A DNA stretch of 64,000 bases from Tranzscheliella williamsii (lineage: Eukaryota; Basidiomycota; Ustilaginomycetes; Ustilaginales; Ustilaginaceae), in NCBI GenBank assembly GCA_023212725.1, contig JALBYF010000038.1, positions 62,001 to 126,000 on the forward strand, written 5' to 3'. Below are positions 42,470-52,452 of this stretch, piece after piece. The notes under the pieces are model-generated. The model ran no database searches and was not told the origin of the DNA. It saw only the letters and a program-made list of their open reading frames with translations. Each line of letters starts with the position of its first letter. The stretch's first letter is position 1. The position numbers and the translations under genes were made by a program.

Positions 42470-45382
42470 CTAGGCGGCGTCGATCCACTGTGCGATGCGG
42501 CGCCAGGTGGAGGAGCGTTCTGGCTCGAACCACTTGAAGAGGAGGTAGTCGTGGACGGCGTCCTTGACCTCGTCGAAGATGACCTGGCGGTCTTCTGGCT
42601 GGTGGGGTTGAGTGGGGAAGGGGGGGGTATTTTCGTGGGCGGGGGTGTGAGCGAGGTCGTGTTGGTCGGGGAGGAGGAGGTGCTGCGGGCGGGGGTAGGT
42701 GTGGCGCTGGGCGAGGTCGGTGGGGTGGGCGGCGGCCGAGAGGCGGTCGCCGTGGTAGGTGGGTCGGCCCTGCACGGTGCCTGCGGCGAGGCGGTGGGCG
42801 AGCGTGCAGTGCTGGTCGTAGCTGATCTCGGCCGAGCCCGAGCAGACGTAGATGCGGCGCGGGAAGCCGTGGAAGCCGTACCCCGGCCCCTCCCCGCCGT
42901 GTTCGCGCGGCAACTGGAGCGAGACCGACGAGAGATACGGATTGCGGTACGTCTCGGCTGCCGGCAGATCGCCGAGGAAGGCCGAGACCGCCGTGTTGCG
43001 GAACTCGAGCGTGGCGCTGATGATGTCCGACTTCTGGTTCTGATACACGGTGCTCTCCAGGTTCGGCGCCCGCGTCGGGCCCGAGTGCGAGCGCGACATG
43101 TCCGCCCACGGCGACAGCAGCAGCAGCGACCCCGGCTGCGCCTCCACCGCCTCGTCCCGCAGATACCGGCACAGCGCCAGCGCCAGATTTCCCCCGGCAC
43201 TGTCGCCCGCCAGAATCACATTCTCCGGCGCAAATCCCAGCTGCCGGACCAGATACAGATAGCCGCTCAGCGCATCCAGCAGCGCTGCCGGATATGACCC
43301 GGCGCGCGGCCGCCCCGGCACGCTCAGCCGGTAGTCCAGGCTGAATGTACGCAGCAGCTTGCCCGCCACCGCCTCTTCGCCCGACGCCGACGACGACGAA
43401 GAGCAGGACGAGGTGGATGCCTCTGCGCCGGGGCTCTCCGTGGTCGTCGTCGAGGCTGGCGTGGCGACAGCGTCGTACGGTGGCGCACGGCACTTGGCGC
43501 GCGGGTCCTTGGCGGGGCGCGCGCGCGGCGGCTTGCCCTCGCGCTGGCGGTAGATCTCGTCCATGTAGCGCAGGCTCTCGGTGTTGACGGCGGCGGTGAC
43601 GTCCGACTCGTGTGCGGTCCCGATCCAATAGGCGCCGCCGTGGAGGTGGTAGAGCACCTTCTCACCGCGGCCGGCGCGCTTGGCGACGCAGCTGTTGGCA
43701 CCGCCCGCCTGGCACGGCAGGTCGCCGTACCAGAAGCCGCAGGTGCGCAGCGCCTGGATCCGCTGCAGCTCCATCGCGCGTCGCAGCTCGCCGCGGATGT
43801 CTGCCTCGCCGACCGGGGGAACCCAGGAGAACTTGCACCGCACCGTCTTGCTGTGCGGCACCTCCTTCTGCAGGTCGCGCCCCAGGCTGGTGCGCGTGCG
43901 AAAGGTGAGCTTGCTCCCGTGCCGGTAGAGCCGCACCAGCGTCGCTTTTTTCCAGCTCCAGTCGCGCCGCCCGCGCTGCGACGGCACCAGCGATGTCGCC
44001 GCCCAGTACGGCAGATAGCCCAGCCCGACCGAGAGCCCAAAGTAGGCAAAGTAAGCGTACTTCCACGGCTGGCGCGCCCAGAGCGGGCACTCCTGATTGA
44101 ACTCGGACTCTTTGCCGCTTCCCTGTAGCGGAAACTCCTTGATCGGGATCTTGGGCCGCAGCTTCGACGTCCATGTGCCCGACTTGGTCTTGGTCGGCGC
44201 ATGGTGCTGCGGCGGCGCAACGCTGCGCGAGCGCGAAGCCGTGGCCGAGATTGATGACGAGCGCACATGGCTCTTGCCCGGCTTGCTCTGCAACGACGAG
44301 CGACGCGGCGCTTTCTCGGACGCGGCGCGACGCGGTGGGGTCACGCCTGTGGCCTGCGCTTTGTCCTCCTCCCACCCCTCGTCGCCCTCGTGCCGGGGCC
44401 GGTTGGAGCCGTTGAAGAGGGGCAGCCCGACCCACTTGGAGATTTTGCTCGGCGAGCGGGGCGACGAGGGCGGCTCGATGCCGGCCTCTTGCTGTGTGCG
44501 AAGCAGGCCGATGGTCTGGGCCTCGTCTAGCTCATCGAGCCGCTGTCTCTGGCTTCTGATCCTTTCGGCAATCGTCTGCTCGTCTTCCTCCTCGTCGTCC
44601 TGCCCGTCCTGTCCGCTTTGACGCGGAGTCTGGCTAGCGCCATCAGCTTGCGAAGGAGAGGCAGGGGTGGACGGGTGAGACGAGAGGCCAGGTCCACGCT
44701 TCATCAGCTCGGGAACGCGCGGCTTTGAGGCGGAGGAAGACGAGGAGGCGCGCTCGCCGAGGAGGGTACTGGGCGGATGGGAGCGGGTGGACTGTGCGCT
44801 GTGGAGGTCGCTCTCCACCTTCTGGAGCGAGTCGTTGGTCTCGGTCTTGCTCTTCTGGGTGGTGCTGGGCGCCTTGAGCTTGGCTTTGATCGTGTCGAGC
44901 GATTTGACGGGCACCGAGACGGTGTTGCTGAGCACGGCCGTGGCGGCGTCGGGGATATTTTTCAGGACGGAGCGGTCGGCCTGATTCGGGTCGATCTGAT
45001 GCAGCTCGCCGTCAGGATCCATGCTGCGGCCGCGGGCGGCTGCGGCGGCAGTGTAGGCCTCGACATCGCGGTTCTGAGAGCCGGACGGACGGAGCGAGGT
45101 GAATACCTGCTGCTCGGTCGGCGACGGTATTGGCAGGGAAGGCGGGCCATCGGTGGCCAATTGCGCTGGCGCGGTAGTGGGGGCTGCTTCGGCGGAGTTC
45201 TGGCTCGAGTGGGTGTCGCTAGATGCGGTGCCGAGAGCCGCTAAGCCTGGAGCTGGATCCGACCGCGCCGCGATGGGCACCGGCGGCTCTGTAGCCGAGT
45301 GAGGGATGCGATGCGACGGCAACGGCGGCAACAGCGGCGGTGTTTTGGCTGCGTCGGTTACAGGCACTGACACGGAAGGCAT
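42470..45382 (-). CDS. Alpha/beta hydrolase (hormone-sensitive-lipase type) with long N-terminal extension
   Basis: A single exon of 970 residues starting at an ATG. Residues 1-430 are Ser/Pro/Lys-rich and probably disordered. A hydrophobic segment follows (WKYAYFAYFGLSVGLGYLPYWA), likely a membrane anchor. The catalytic part begins near 500: oxyanion motif HGGAYWIGTAHESD near 580 and nucleophile motif LAGDSAGGNLALALCRYL near 726. The acid is likely in the GSAEISYDQ region and the catalytic His near 907 (QHDLAH). The HGG and GDSAG motifs define the HSL/arylacetamide-deacetylase group, which includes fungal steryl acetyl hydrolases. The substrate cannot be told. A Cys/Ala-rich insertion and a Ser-rich loop lie between the two motifs. 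Confidence 0.85.
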   Translation of the reverse strand: MPSVSVPVTDAAKTPPLLPPLPSHRIPHSATEPPVPIAARSDPAPGLAALGTASSDTHSSQNSAEAAPTTAPAQLATDGPPSLPIPSPTEQQVFTSLRPSGSQNRDVEAYTAAAAARGRSMDPDGELHQIDPNQADRSVLKNIPDAATAVLSNTVSVPVKSLDTIKAKLKAPSTTQKSKTETNDSLQKVESDLHSAQSTRSHPPSTLLGERASSSSSASKPRVPELMKRGPGLSSHPSTPASPSQADGASQTPRQSGQDGQDDEEEDEQTIAERIRSQRQRLDELDEAQTIGLLRTQQEAGIEPPSSPRSPSKISKWVGLPLFNGSNRPRHEGDEGWEEDKAQATGVTPPRRAASEKAPRRSSLQSKPGKSHVRSSSISATASRSRSVAPPQHHAPTKTKSGTWTSKLRPKIPIKEFPLQGSGKESEFNQECPLWARQPWKYAYFAYFGLSVGLGYLPYWAATSLVPSQRGRRDWSWKKATLVRLYRHGSKLTFRTRTSLGRDLQKEVPHSKTVRCKFSWVPPVGEADIRGELRRAMELQRIQALRTCGFWYGDLPCQAGGANSCVAKRAGRGEKVLYHLHGGAYWIGTAHESDVTAAVNTESLRYMDEIYRQREGKPPRARPAKDPRAKCRAPPYDAVATPASTTTTESPGAEASTSSCSSSSSASGEEAVAGKLLRTFSLDYRLSVPGRPRAGSYPAALLDALSGYLYLVRQLGFAPENVILAGDSAGGNLALALCRYLRDEAVEAQPGSLLLLSPWADMSRSHSGPTRAPNLESTVYQNQKSDIISATLEFRNTAVSAFLGDLPAAETYRNPYLSSVSLQLPREHGGEGPGYGFHGFPRRIYVCSGSAEISYDQHCTLAHRLAAGTVQGRPTYHGDRLSAAAHPTDLAQRHTYPRPQHLLLPDQHDLAHTPAHENTPPFPTQPHQPEDRQVIFDEVKDAVHDYLLFKWFEPERSSTWRRIAQWIDAA

Positions 45383-46145
45383 CTTGTTGGTGCAGTGGTC
45401 GCCTTGGTACGACGCAATGGCGACCTGCTGCGCTGTCAGGTTGCGACAATGACGGGCACTGGCTTCGATTGTCCGACAATCTGTACTGCGGCACGATTGC
45501 TGAGCGGAAGATTGCTGAGCGGAAAGATGGTTGAACGGGACGGCGGGCGAAGGAGGTCTACCTTTACGATGAAAAGCTTCTTAAGGCACTGCTGAGACAG
45601 ACCGGATCGTTGTAGGAGGGCAGGAGTGTTGAGAAGCAAGAACGACCCACGAAAACGTAAGCGAGCGGAGGTGGAGAGCGGGGCGAGGAGAGAGGGAAGC
45701 AGCCGTCCGTGGCGCAATATGGCAGCAGGGGCAGGGCGAGGAACAGCTATGCGGTCGGCACGGTCGGCAGAGTTCGCTGATTGCTGAGATGATAGAGGGA
45801 CAAGACGGAGACAAGAAGACAAGCAGAAGGGGATGAGGAGAGAGGCACATGCTCAGCCTGCAGTCTCGCGTCATCAGCTGAGCGGCCGTCGTCACCGACT
45901 TAACAAACCGCTCCACAGTCTGCGGTTTAACACCCCGCTCGCTCCCGAGCCTTCGTGCTTCACCCTGCTTACGCACCCACCGGTATCATGTATGGTGCTG
46001 CTCTAACATCCGATGTAATCATACAAAGCTGGCTTTCCGCTCACAGTGTCAACGTGGATCCCACACTTAAGCATGAAGAAAGCAGCAGCGGGGCATGAAG
46101 AACAGCAGCGGGGCAGGGTGGAGGCGGCGGGGTTGGGGTGATGGA
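45383..46145. other. Intergenic region hydrolase / UBP8
   Basis: About 760 bases holding the hydrolase promoter and the UBP8 3' end. A perfect tandem pair of the 15-mer GATTGCTGAGCGGAA lies at 45495-45524. An imperfect duplication of about 20 bases (GCATGAAGAA plus AGCAGCGGGG) lies at 46071-46112. No gene is seen. Confidence 0.6.
45495..45524. repeat. Tandem 15-base duplication
   Basis: Two perfect adjacent copies of GATTGCTGAGCGGAA, about 115-140 bases upstream of the hydrolase ATG. Confidence 0.85.
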
Positions 46146-48544
46146 CTAGTCGGCGGGCGGGGGGCCGGCGGTGGAGGCTACGTTCTTGAGGGTGCGGCGG
46201 CGGTAGCAGAGCTGGTAGGCGCGTGCGGCGAGGACGTGGGCGAGGGTGGTGGGGGTGACCTTATCGTCGTCGAAGCGGTACCAGCTGTTGCGCCAGCGGG
46301 CAAAGTTGGTGTAGTGGCCAGTGTTCATGCTGCCCTCGTGGACGGTGACGGTGAAGAGGTCGTACGTGTACGCCCTGTGCACGGCAAGCGGGAAGTAGGA
46401 GGGAAAAAAGGGGAGAGGGTCAGCAGCGGACCGGGTGGGTCTGTCGCAGTGCGGGGACGTACTCAGGGTCGGGGTCGGGTGCGGGGATGTCGGGGGTTTT
46501 GCCGCGGCGGATCTCGGCGGTGCTGAACTCGCGCACGTCGAGCACGAGCGGGAAGCGCACCTTCGTCTCCAGCTTGGCGGCCGCCGAGGTGTGCTCGAAG
46601 CGCTGCAGACAAGGGCAACAGGACGTCAGTTAACTCCATCTCACAGCGGGGATGCATGGCCGCGCGGGGTGGTCCTACCTTGAGCTGGATGCAGAGGACG
46701 GGGGGGATGCGTGCGAGGCTGAGCTGCTTGACGGCGGTTGCGTTGCCGCCGCAGCTGCCGCACGTGTAGCCATCGAGCCCGAGGCGCTCTTCCTGGCAGT
46801 AGCGCTGCAGGCAAATGGTGAGATGCTGTTCGTTCTCGTCTGCGCCCCCGGCGCCGGCGCTGGCGCTCGGGTTCTTCTTGGCATTCGGCTTGGCCTTCTT
46901 GCCGTCGCCCTCGGCGAGCGCGCCGAGCAGCGACGCGCGCCGCCGCACCGCGTCCGGCCGCACGTCCAGCGACAGATCCAGCATGGGATCCTTGGTGGTA
47001 TTCGTACGCCCGCACCGCTGGCACGTTACATCCGACTGCAGCATGCCCGAGAAGGTGCGGTGGATCACGCACGGACAGTGCGCCACGCCACCGCCGCCCG
47101 ACATGCCCATCCCGGCGCCGTTGGTGCCAAGCGGCGTGCCGTCCTCCGAGTTGCTCCCCGACCCACTGCTTCCGCCGCCATCGTAGTGGTCGAAGAGCAT
47201 ATTCAGCAGGTTCTCGTCCTGGTACGGAAACGCTGGCAGGCTGGAGCGTTCCAGCGCGCGGCTGGTGAGGGCGCTGTGGACTGCGTTGAGGGACGAGATG
47301 AAGAGCTCGTGCGCGTCGTGCTGGCCGGCCTCGCGCAGCTCCGAGGTGCCTCCCGAGTCGAGCCACATGCAGTAGAGAAACGAGGTGGGGCCGTGCGGGC
47401 CCTTGATGTTGCTGTTCGAGTAGAACTCGCCAAAGATCTTGTCCATCTCGCATGCCAGGCAGCTCTTGCCGCCCGTGCAGAGTGCCGGATTGTGGCGGTC
47501 CGAGAGAAAGTAGTTGCGCAGGAGCGGATTGTGCAGGAACGACTGGATGATGACGTTCATGAAGCAGGTGGCGCCCATGTTGCGCAGCCCGCGCGGCACG
47601 CGGCAGGGGATCGCGGTTGGTGGCGACGACGTCAGGTACGGGTTGTCGGCAGCCAGCAGCCTGGCGAGCGTAGGCTGGTACGGGCCGACGGAGCGGCCCT
47701 TGGTGCGCGGATGGACGCGCCCGGACTCGAGCTTCAGCGCTGCTTCGAAGAGCGGGTCGAAGATGGCGTCGTTGCATTCGCTGCAGAAGAGGGTGCCGCG
47801 CAGCATGTCGAGCGCCAGCAGGTGGTTGTGCTCTTGCAGATGCTCGGCCATGTGGTTCCTGGTAGTGTCTGAGCGCATGCGCTCTGTGTGCGGCTCGGCA
47901 TGCTCGTCGGCGAGGTGGGCAAAGCAGCCGATGAAGGCGCATTCGAGGCAGATAAAGGGGCGCAGGACGTCGGTGCGGCAGGTGTGGCACTGCGGGTAGT
48001 CGAGCTGCTTCCGGCGCTTGGACGACCTGCCGTTGTCTGCGGCGTGTTCGGGCGGTGTCTCGTCGCTGTTGTCGGTCATCTTGCACTCGCCCGACCGGAT
48101 GCGCGCGCCCCAGCGCAGGCCGGCGATATACCGCTGCACGTACTGGCGTGCCTTGCTGCTCAGCTCCAGCCGCCCGCTGGCGCCCGCCCCATCCTCGTCG
48201 TTCTCCGACTTGATCTTCTGGCTGGAGCTGGCAGATTTCGGGTCGCCAGACGCGGGCTCCCCAGGCCCGAGCCCCAGCAAGGCGGACAGGTGGCGGCACC
48301 CGGCGGGCACACTGCGGACGGCCAACGTAGAGACACTGTTAGGGTCGCTTGCCCCCGCGCTGCCTGTCGGGGCGGCGATCGATCCCGGCGCCTGCGAGAG
48401 ATCCAGATTGGGACGGATAGCGGCAGGACTGCCACCGCGGGAGGCATTGGCTGGCTTGACCGGGGAGGCGGACCCAGACTGGGACCGCTGCGACGACGGC
48501 CAGCCGCCTTTGGCCGGCATGGACGCAGCGGCGGACACTGGCAT
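46146..48544 (-). CDS. UBP8: SAGA ubiquitin-specific protease UBP8 (USP22-like)
   Basis: Three exons, 46679-48544, 46463-46602 and 46146-46374, with introns of 76 bases (GTAGGA...CAG) and 88 bases (GTACGT...ACAG), encode 744 residues. Splicing restores LCIQLK-RFEHTSAAAKLETKV and DPDPE-AYTYDLFTVTVHEG. The N-terminal ZnF-UBP domain has CHTCRTDVLRPFICLECAFIGC and H-rich repeats. The peptidase domain follows: Cys box GLRNMGATCFMNVIIQSFLHNP with the nucleophile near residue 328, and His box NTGHYTNFARW near 687. The ZnF-UBP plus USP order, and the HNHLLALDMLRG...FCSECND pattern, are those of UBP8/USP22, which removes ubiquitin from histone H2B in SAGA. The first ~170 residues are a Ser/Pro-rich extension. 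The start is the first ATG in the open frame. Confidence 0.93.
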
Positions 48545-48910
48545 GCTTACCTCCAGCTGCAGCTCGGGCCGGACGTCGTGAGCTCAGCGACAGGGGCGTA
48601 TGCTTACCAATGGGTCGAGAAGAAGGACATCGTAGGGAGCCTCACATGCATGCCATGGCGGCCCTTGAAGCTCATCCCGCACACGCGACTTAACACTCGA
48701 ATGCACATCCGCCCCCCTCACCAACAGCTCCCCGCACGACACACTCACACTGTGACCCTCAACCCGCCAAGCCATCCCTCCTACACCAGACCCACACTCT
48801 GCACAAGCACAGCGCGAGAGACAAACACCTGTATGTAGAGTGGACTCGCACCGCTGGATCTAGTTCGGTCTAGTAGCGCGGATGTAAATGGTTCTTGTTG
48901 GTAATGCAGC
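48545..48910. other. Intergenic region UBP8 / LHS1
   Basis: 366 bases with the UBP8 promoter and the LHS1 3' end. No gene or notable repeat is seen. Confidence 0.6.
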
Positions 48911-51772
48911 TTAGAGCTCCTCGTGCCTGGGAGTGTTATCCTTCTTGAGCTGCTCCTTGTGGCTGTCTCCCTTCTTGTCGCCCTGCTGGGACTCGCTCTT
49001 GCTGTCCTGCTGTGACTCGCTCTTGCCGTCCTGCTGTGACTCGCTCTTGCCGTCCTGCTGGGAGTCGCTCTCGCCGTCGTGCTGGGACTTGCTCTTGTCG
49101 TCTACCTTCTTTTTCTGCGGTCGGGTCTTGGCGATGCGACGCTTCTTGATCTTGGCGATGGTGTCCTGCAGCTTTTTGCGGCGGCTGTCGAGATCGGAGC
49201 TGAGGATGGCGGGGTCGTCGGAGGCGCTCTTCTTGCTCTGCTCTGCGCGGCCCTTGTCGAACCATGTCTTGTCCTTCTGGAGTGTCGAGTCGAGTGTGTC
49301 CAGCTCGGCCATGCTGTACTTGCTCGACTGGTTGGCCGTCATGGCTGCCGAGAGGTTCGCCCTGGCCTCGGCGACGAACGCGGTGGCTTCGTCGAGCGAG
49401 GTCTGGAAGAGCTCGAACGCGACGCTGCGCAGCCGCGACTGCTCGATGCGTGTCTCTAGCGGCTTGACTAGTGTCTCGAGCGCGGCGCGGTTCAGCTTGA
49501 GCGCTGACGTCTCTGCCGTCTCGCCCTCGTCACTGAGCCAGGCGGCGAGCTCGTCCACCTTGGCCGCGATGGCCTGCCGCTCTGCTGGCTTGGAGACTTG
49601 CTTGTACGTCTCGTCATCCACCAGCTCGCGCACCCGGTAGAGATACGCCTCGATCGTGTTGCGCGCCTCCTCGCGCTGCGTCTTGCGCACAGCCGCCTGG
49701 CCCAGGACCCACAGCTTGTCCTTGCTCTTCTTGAGCTCCTCGCCCGACATCGGCCGCACCTTGTCGTTCTGCGGAATGGTGCGCGCGCTCAGCTTCACTA
49801 CCTTATCCTTCGCCGGCACTTCGCTCAGTGGCTCGTCTCCTTCCGCACTTTCCGCCTCCGTACTCTTTTCCGCCTCGGCGCTTTCCTCGCCCGCGTCGGC
49901 AGAAGTGGCGTTGGCTGCCTTACCACTGACGGTCGAGTTGGCCTTCTTGGGGCTGACAACGCCAAAGAAGGACTTCAGAGCGCCTGCGATTCCGCCGGGC
50001 TTGGGCTTGATCACCAGGACCGCATTCTCGACCGAGTAGACACCCAGCGGTCGGCTGACCACGGTAAGGTTGACATGCGTATCGACGCTGTCGAGCTGCT
50101 GCGAAGCTTTGATCTCGCGCAGGCCCTCGTCGATCCCGGTAATCTCGACCATCGAGATGGAGCGATCGTCGTTCTCGAGCCGCTTCCCGGCCGACGTGTC
50201 GTACTCGAGCTCAAAGATGAAGTCCTCCTTGGCGTTCGGGTATTGACGCAAGACCGACTCGACTTGGTACGATTGGGCCGGGAAGAGGGCTTCTACCTTG
50301 CCGTCGGCCTCTTTTAGATTGACAGCGTAAGGGATGAGGTCGTACGCACGGATCTCCTTCATGCGGAATTGCGGGTTGAAGCTGGCGCCGTAGAAGGCGG
50401 CGCCCATGACGGCGGCCTCGTCGGCGTTGACATTCTGGGCGAGCTTGTCGTCCGGGATGCCGGCATCCTTCAGGGCGTTGAGCACGAGCGGGACGCGGGT
50501 GGAGCCTCCGACGAGGACGATCGACTTGATGTCGTTCAGCGAGAGGCCGGCGCTGGCTAGCGCCTGGCTGATGGGTGAAGTGAACTTAGGAACCATGCCT
50601 GCGGCGGCAGCGGCATCTTCGAGATCCTGTCGCCGTACGGAGGCCCTGAAGTCGATATCGTCGACGAGGCTCTCGATGGTGCTGGAAGCGGCGTCGTTGG
50701 CACTGAGAATGTGCTTGACCCGGTTGGCCTCCTTCAAGAGCCGTGCCATGGCGCGATGGTTGGCTCGGATGGAGCCGCCAGCTACAGCGGAGCCATGCTT
50801 AGCGTCGAACTCGCGGACGAGCTTTTCACGGAGAAGGAGATCCAGGTCCAAGCCTCCTACACCCCGTTCCCAGCCCACACCCTTCACGTCGACGATGGTG
50901 GCCTCCTTCTGCGCCTTGCCGACGGAGAGAATCGAGTCGATGACGACGGGTTTGGTGCTAAATTCGACAACGGTGGCACGGACCGAGCCGGACCCGGCAT
51001 CGAAGAAGAGGTGTTTCTCTGGCTGCGGGAACGTCCGGGTCTGGGCATAGTTGACGGCAGCAGCGGCGCCGTCCGAGACGAGCCTGGGACGGAAGCCGGC
51101 GAGAGCGGCGGCATCGAGAATTGCCTGACGCTCTTGGGCGGTGAAGAAGGCGGGTACGGTCACGACGGCGTCCAATCCGCCAAAAGCGCCGATATTGAAG
51201 CCGGTGGGCAGCGAGGGGTTGACTGATTCGGACGCGGTCTGCTCTGCAAGCTTCTTGGCGTACTCGAGCTGCATACCGACCAATTCTTCGACCGAGAGGA
51301 CGGGGAGCGAGGAGAGCTTGGGGTCGTACTCGAACGGACGCTTGAGCGAGCAAGTGCCGCGGTCGGATGGGACAACGTCGTTGCCGAGGATGTTCTGGTA
51401 GAGGCTGACGTAGAGCTGGTCTGCATCTGAGGGGGTCCTGCCGAGGAGCATTTTGAGCGCGTAGAAGGACTGCTTCGGTTCGCGGGTGGCATGGTTGTAG
51501 GCGTTGGTGCCGAAGAGGATCTCCTCGTCGTGGCCCCACTTCTTGAAGGCGACGGCGGACTGGATCTTGCGCTTCGAGTCGCGGTCGAGGACGACATCGA
51601 AGGGAAGGCCAGGCTTGACGAGCGAGACCTTCATCCACTCGGTGCCGTAGTCAAACGCGACCACACCCATCGCCGAGACAGGCGAGGCGAGCTGGGAGGT
51701 GGTGAGTAGCGCCACCAAGCTGGCCATCATGACGGCCATGCTCAGCCTGGCAAAGCGCATCGTGAGCTTCAT
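48911..51772 (-). CDS. LHS1: ER-lumenal Hsp70-like chaperone LHS1 (GRP170/HYOU1 type)
   Basis: A single exon of 953 residues. Residues 1-34 form a signal peptide (hydrophobic core MAVMMASLVALLTTSQ, then SPVSA). The ATPase domain follows with MGVVAFDYGTEWMKVSLV, AVVTVPAFFTAQERQAI, LFFDAGSGSVRATVV and IVLVGGSTRVPLV. The early AFDYGTEW (rather than the canonical IDLGTT of BiP), the long alpha-helical tail and the length near 950 place it with LHS1/HYOU1, nucleotide-exchange partners of BiP. The C-terminus has five 8-residue repeats and ends in HEEL, a variant of the HDEL/KDEL retrieval signal. Upstream lie ACGT-core motifs that might be unfolded-protein-response elements. Confidence 0.93.
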   Translation of the reverse strand: MKLTMRFARLSMAVMMASLVALLTTSQLASPVSAMGVVAFDYGTEWMKVSLVKPGLPFDVVLDRDSKRKIQSAVAFKKWGHDEEILFGTNAYNHATREPKQSFYALKMLLGRTPSDADQLYVSLYQNILGNDVVPSDRGTCSLKRPFEYDPKLSSLPVLSVEELVGMQLEYAKKLAEQTASESVNPSLPTGFNIGAFGGLDAVVTVPAFFTAQERQAILDAAALAGFRPRLVSDGAAAAVNYAQTRTFPQPEKHLFFDAGSGSVRATVVEFSTKPVVIDSILSVGKAQKEATIVDVKGVGWERGVGGLDLDLLLREKLVREFDAKHGSAVAGGSIRANHRAMARLLKEANRVKHILSANDAASSTIESLVDDIDFRASVRRQDLEDAAAAAGMVPKFTSPISQALASAGLSLNDIKSIVLVGGSTRVPLVLNALKDAGIPDDKLAQNVNADEAAVMGAAFYGASFNPQFRMKEIRAYDLIPYAVNLKEADGKVEALFPAQSYQVESVLRQYPNAKEDFIFELEYDTSAGKRLENDDRSISMVEITGIDEGLREIKASQQLDSVDTHVNLTVVSRPLGVYSVENAVLVIKPKPGGIAGALKSFFGVVSPKKANSTVSGKAANATSADAGEESAEAEKSTEAESAEGDEPLSEVPAKDKVVKLSARTIPQNDKVRPMSGEELKKSKDKLWVLGQAAVRKTQREEARNTIEAYLYRVRELVDDETYKQVSKPAERQAIAAKVDELAAWLSDEGETAETSALKLNRAALETLVKPLETRIEQSRLRSVAFELFQTSLDEATAFVAEARANLSAAMTANQSSKYSMAELDTLDSTLQKDKTWFDKGRAEQSKKSASDDPAILSSDLDSRRKKLQDTIAKIKKRRIAKTRPQKKKVDDKSKSQHDGESDSQQDGKSESQQDGKSESQQDSKSESQQGDKKGDSHKEQLKKDNTPRHEEL
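48977..49096 (-). repeat. Five 24-base tandem repeats in LHS1
   Basis: Five in-frame units of 24 bases, each coding a variant of KSESQQDG, lie just before the C-terminus of LHS1. The two central units (49025-49048 and 49001-49024) differ at a single position. Copy number probably varies between strains. Confidence 0.88.
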
Positions 51773-52452
51773 GATGGCACGCAGGGATAGATGGTGTCCA
51801 GCAAGTAGGCTGTGCGGAGTGACGACGAGTGGTGCTCAGCACCTACGCAAGCTAGCTACCGCCTCGCTGTGACGACCGCCTCACCACCGCTCAAAGCCGC
51901 CAGCTAGCTTCTTCTCGACATTTCGACGTGTCGAAAGAGCAACACCTTTCAAGTTCTGTGTATTGATGTCTTGCTGCATCGATACTGGGCTTGTATTGAC
52001 CGTCCATTTCTCAGCGAATCCGTTACATTCCTCGTAATTATGCACTACAAGCCTGACTATATGACGACGTGGAAGTTGGCAGTACGTACTTACTAAGTCA
52101 GTCAAAAGCTAGCAAAGCAAGGTTTTTCAGAGAGAAATGATCTAACAAGCTGACCACCCCCCAAAACCGCCCTTCTCCCGAACAGAGAAACTGTAGCGAT
52201 GATGATCGCTAGCGACGCTGAACCTGAGAACGGTGGATGCGAGGACAGGCTGAGGGTGGAAGTGACTGCGAGGACGGGACAGATCAATGGTATATGTACA
52301 GACAAAAGCAGTATCCGTTGGGGTGAGAGGTACAGCCGGAACCGCGCAGGTGCGGCGGTAGTGACAGAGGCGAGTTAGCTTGTGGCAGTGGAGGAGGGGG
52401 CGAGACAGGGCCGCAATGGGTCCAGGGAGAGCCGATATGGAGCAAGATTGGT
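51773..52452. promoter_or_regulatory. LHS1 promoter and RAB5 3' region
   Basis: 680 bases between the LHS1 start and the RAB5 stop. It contains a perfect inverted repeat with a GACGTGTC centre (51921-51936) and a second CGACGTGG at 52065-52072. The short open frames at 51881-52305 have no support as genes. Confidence 0.55.
51921..51936. promoter_or_regulatory. ACGT-centred inverted repeat upstream of LHS1
   Basis: TTTCGAC-GT-GTCGAAA is a perfect 7-base inverted repeat with a two-base centre, about 150 bases upstream of the LHS1 ATG. The core GACGTGTC resembles bZIP (Hac1/XBP1-type) sites. An unfolded-protein-response role is inference from the gene it precedes. Confidence 0.5.

Noticed and set aside
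41640..43628. 662-codon minus-strand frame over TGS1 and part of the hydrolase gene
   Set aside because: It overlaps two recognised genes in other frames and shows only Arg/Pro/Gly-rich filler.
46641..48299. 552-codon second minus-strand frame, and 406-codon plus-strand frame at 46652-47872, over UBP8
   Set aside because: They are shadows of the UBP8 exon. Only the chosen frame carries the zinc-finger and Cys/His boxes.
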